This document shows, in pieces, positions 4,178 to 5,719 of a stretch of DNA of 5,719 nucleotides. Below the pieces are notes generated by a model. That model saw only the letters and a program-made list of their open reading frames with translations, was not told where the DNA came from and ran no database searches. The stretch is from DYHD01 sp037445375 (lineage in GTDB: Bacteria > Nitrospirota > Thermodesulfovibrionia > Thermodesulfovibrionales > Dissulfurispiraceae). The DNA is taken from contig JBBIKS010000092.1 in NCBI GenBank assembly GCA_037445375.1, positions 1 through 5,719 of the forward strand, written 5' to 3'. The position numbers and the translations under genes were made by a program. How positions within the stretch are numbered: the first letter of the stretch is position 1; each line of letters starts with the position of its first letter.

Positions 4178-5713
4178 TTAAGTCTTGTTATTTGTAAAAA
4201 AATCTATTGCCTTCATCATCGCTGTCGCTTTATTGAGGGTTTCCAAATATTCATTTTCAGCAATCGAATCGGCTACTATTCCTGCGCCTGCCTGTATATA
4301 AATCATTCCATCTTTGATTATAATTGTTCTTATAGTTATGCAGGTATCCATATTGCCTGAATAACTCAGGTATCCTACTGCACCGGCATAAGGACCCCTT
4401 CTTAATGGTTCGAGTTCTTCAATTATCTCCATAGCCCTCACCTTTGGCGCCCCTGTCACGGTGCCTGCAGGAAAGCATGACCTGAGAACATCGAAAGCGT
4501 CAAGCCCCTTTTTAAGCCTGCCTTCAACATTTGAGACGAGATGCATGACATGGCTGTATCTTTCAATATTCATCAACTCGGTAACCTTCACTGAACCAAT
4601 CTCAGCAACCCTTCCCACATCGTTTCTACCAAGGTCAACGAGCATTATATGTTCTGCCCTTTCTTTCGGGTCGCTTTTGAGTTCATCCTCTAACAATTTA
4701 TCTTCGTCTTCCGTCTCTCCCCTCTTTCTTGTGCCGGCAATAGGCCTTAGTATAATCCTATCTCCCTCAAGCCTTACAAGTATCTCTGGGGATGAACCTA
4801 CAATCTGATAATCCCCGGAGTCAATATAATACATGTATGGTGATGGATTTATCAGCCTAATCGCCCTATAAATGGTGAACGGATGAGTTGTAGTATCCCT
4901 GTGAAATCTTTGCGAGAGAACCACCTGTATAATATCGCCAGACCTCACATATTCCTTTGCCTTATCAACAGCACTCAGAAAATCATCTTTAGTAAAATTA
5001 GATGAAAAATCTCCACAATCATTACTGGCGAAAGGATTTTTATCAACAAATCGCACCTTAGACTGCCTGTTCATCGTATGATAATTTACTTCAGTATCGC
5101 CTGAAACATCTGAACTGCCGTTTGCTTTGAGGGCATCTATAATGCTATTAATACGCTTCTCGGCATCCTCATAAATCGCTTTTGGAGATTGACCATTAAT
5201 GTAGGCATTATATACAATCTTTATTGTTTGCTTTAGATTATCAAATATCAAAATGGTTTCTGGAATCATCAAGAATATATCGGGCATGTCGATGCAAGGC
5301 TTTTTATAATCTGGCACCCTTTCAAAAAACTTTACCACATCATATCCGATATATCCTACAAAACCGCCTGTAAATCTGGGTAGTCCCTTAACCGTCACAG
5401 GATTGAATCTGCCTAATATATCCTTTATTGACTGAAGGGGGTCGTCTGTCTCTAAAACTGTTGAACCGCCTTCCGATTTAATGGTTAGTTTTTTATCCTT
5501 GAATATTAAAGTTATTGTCGGATCAAGACCAATAAAAGAATATCTTGCCCATATTTCACCTCCTACGACACTCTCAAGCAAAAAAGAAGGTCTTTTATTG
5601 AGCTTAAGATATGCATTAACAGGGGTTTCTATATCTCCAAGTATTTCTTTATAAAGCGGGATAAGATTGCCCTGCTGTGATAGAGAATTGAATTCATCGA
5701 AGTTTATATTCAT
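4178..5713 (-). CDS. trpE: Anthranilate synthase component I
   Basis: The 511-residue length is typical of TrpE. It converts chorismate and ammonia (supplied by TrpG) to anthranilate, the first committed step of tryptophan synthesis. The N-terminal domain (about 5-165) has ETPVNAYLKL and LLES (45-48), the region that binds tryptophan in feedback-inhibited enzymes, so allosteric control is expected. The C-terminal chorismate-binding domain (about 240-505) contains SGDIIQVVLSQRF, INPSPYMYYID, PIAGTRKRG (324-332), DLGRNDVGRV, FPAGTVTGAPKVRAMEII (414-431) and QAGAGIVADS. The Ala in PIAGT separates it from aminodeoxychorismate synthase PabB, which usually has Lys there. A low-complexity polar linker (about 198-238) joins the domains and may vary between relatives. 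The start gives a normal N-terminus but lies 6 bp from the window edge, so its ribosome site, promoter and any attenuator cannot be seen. trpG follows directly. Confidence 0.97.
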   Translation of the reverse strand: MNINFDEFNSLSQQGNLIPLYKEILGDIETPVNAYLKLNKRPSFLLESVVGGEIWARYSFIGLDPTITLIFKDKKLTIKSEGGSTVLETDDPLQSIKDILGRFNPVTVKGLPRFTGGFVGYIGYDVVKFFERVPDYKKPCIDMPDIFLMIPETILIFDNLKQTIKIVYNAYINGQSPKAIYEDAEKRINSIIDALKANGSSDVSGDTEVNYHTMNRQSKVRFVDKNPFASNDCGDFSSNFTKDDFLSAVDKAKEYVRSGDIIQVVLSQRFHRDTTTHPFTIYRAIRLINPSPYMYYIDSGDYQIVGSSPEILVRLEGDRIILRPIAGTRKRGETEDEDKLLEDELKSDPKERAEHIMLVDLGRNDVGRVAEIGSVKVTELMNIERYSHVMHLVSNVEGRLKKGLDAFDVLRSCFPAGTVTGAPKVRAMEIIEELEPLRRGPYAGAVGYLSYSGNMDTCITIRTIIIKDGMIYIQAGAGIVADSIAENEYLETLNKATAMMKAIDFFTNNKT

Positions 5714-5719
5714 ATTTAC

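Noticed and set aside
4180..4189. AAGTCTTGTT near the trpE stop, identical to part of the transposon end, with both proteins ending in Asn-Lys-Thr
   Set aside because: Only 10 bases match, and they lie in trpE coding sequence; Asn-Lys-Thr is a plausible chance ending, so this is not evidence of a second element end.
4461..4808. Plus-strand Ser/Leu-rich ORF of 115 codons opposite trpE
   Set aside because: It is the antisense image of the highly conserved chorismate-binding region.

Overview
The window is AT-rich bacterial DNA in which every confident gene reads on the minus strand. A Sec-type lipoprotein, a MacB/LolC-like permease and a RAYT-type transposase point to a diderm (Gram-negative) anaerobe-type genome. 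The transposase ends and protein styles recall Nitrospirota or Desulfobacterota, but that placement is a guess from general resemblance and was not tested.

Read in the direction of transcription (right to left), the first block is trpE (5713-4178) and trpG (4132-3560), the two subunits of anthranilate synthase. They lie 45 bp apart with no visible internal promoter, so they are probably co-transcribed; the trp promoter would lie beyond the right edge. A 292-bp gap (3268-3559) follows. It has no convincing gene and no classical terminator, but holds two dyad-symmetric sites and a weak promoter candidate. The second block is a tightly packed three-gene operon: an OB-fold lipoprotein (3267-2902), a MacB/FtsX-type permease (2902-1739) and a LolD/MacB-type ATPase (1742-1089). 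Their stop and start codons overlap by 1 and 4 nt, so translation is almost certainly coupled. No MacA-like adaptor or TolC-like gene is present. The permease carries an unusual Cys-Pro-His-Glu stretch and the lipoprotein a C-x4-C-W motif. Both should be extracytoplasmic, so a redox- or metal-linked role is a reasonable hypothesis but unproven.

Nine bp past the ATPase stop codon begins a compact 934-bp transposable element (146-1079). It has 24-bp terminal inverted repeats with a single mismatch and one intact IS200-like/RAYT tyrosine transposase gene (1025-150). The last codons and stop of the transposase lie inside the left repeat. Each repeat also carries an outward-facing ATG reading frame. 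The leftmost 145 bp has no identifiable gene; it holds a perfect 7-bp-stem hairpin and a short palindrome shared with the element's ends.

Most of the window is ordinary metabolism and transport. The best candidates for something less described are the lipoprotein-permease-ATPase operon and the end structure of the transposable element.
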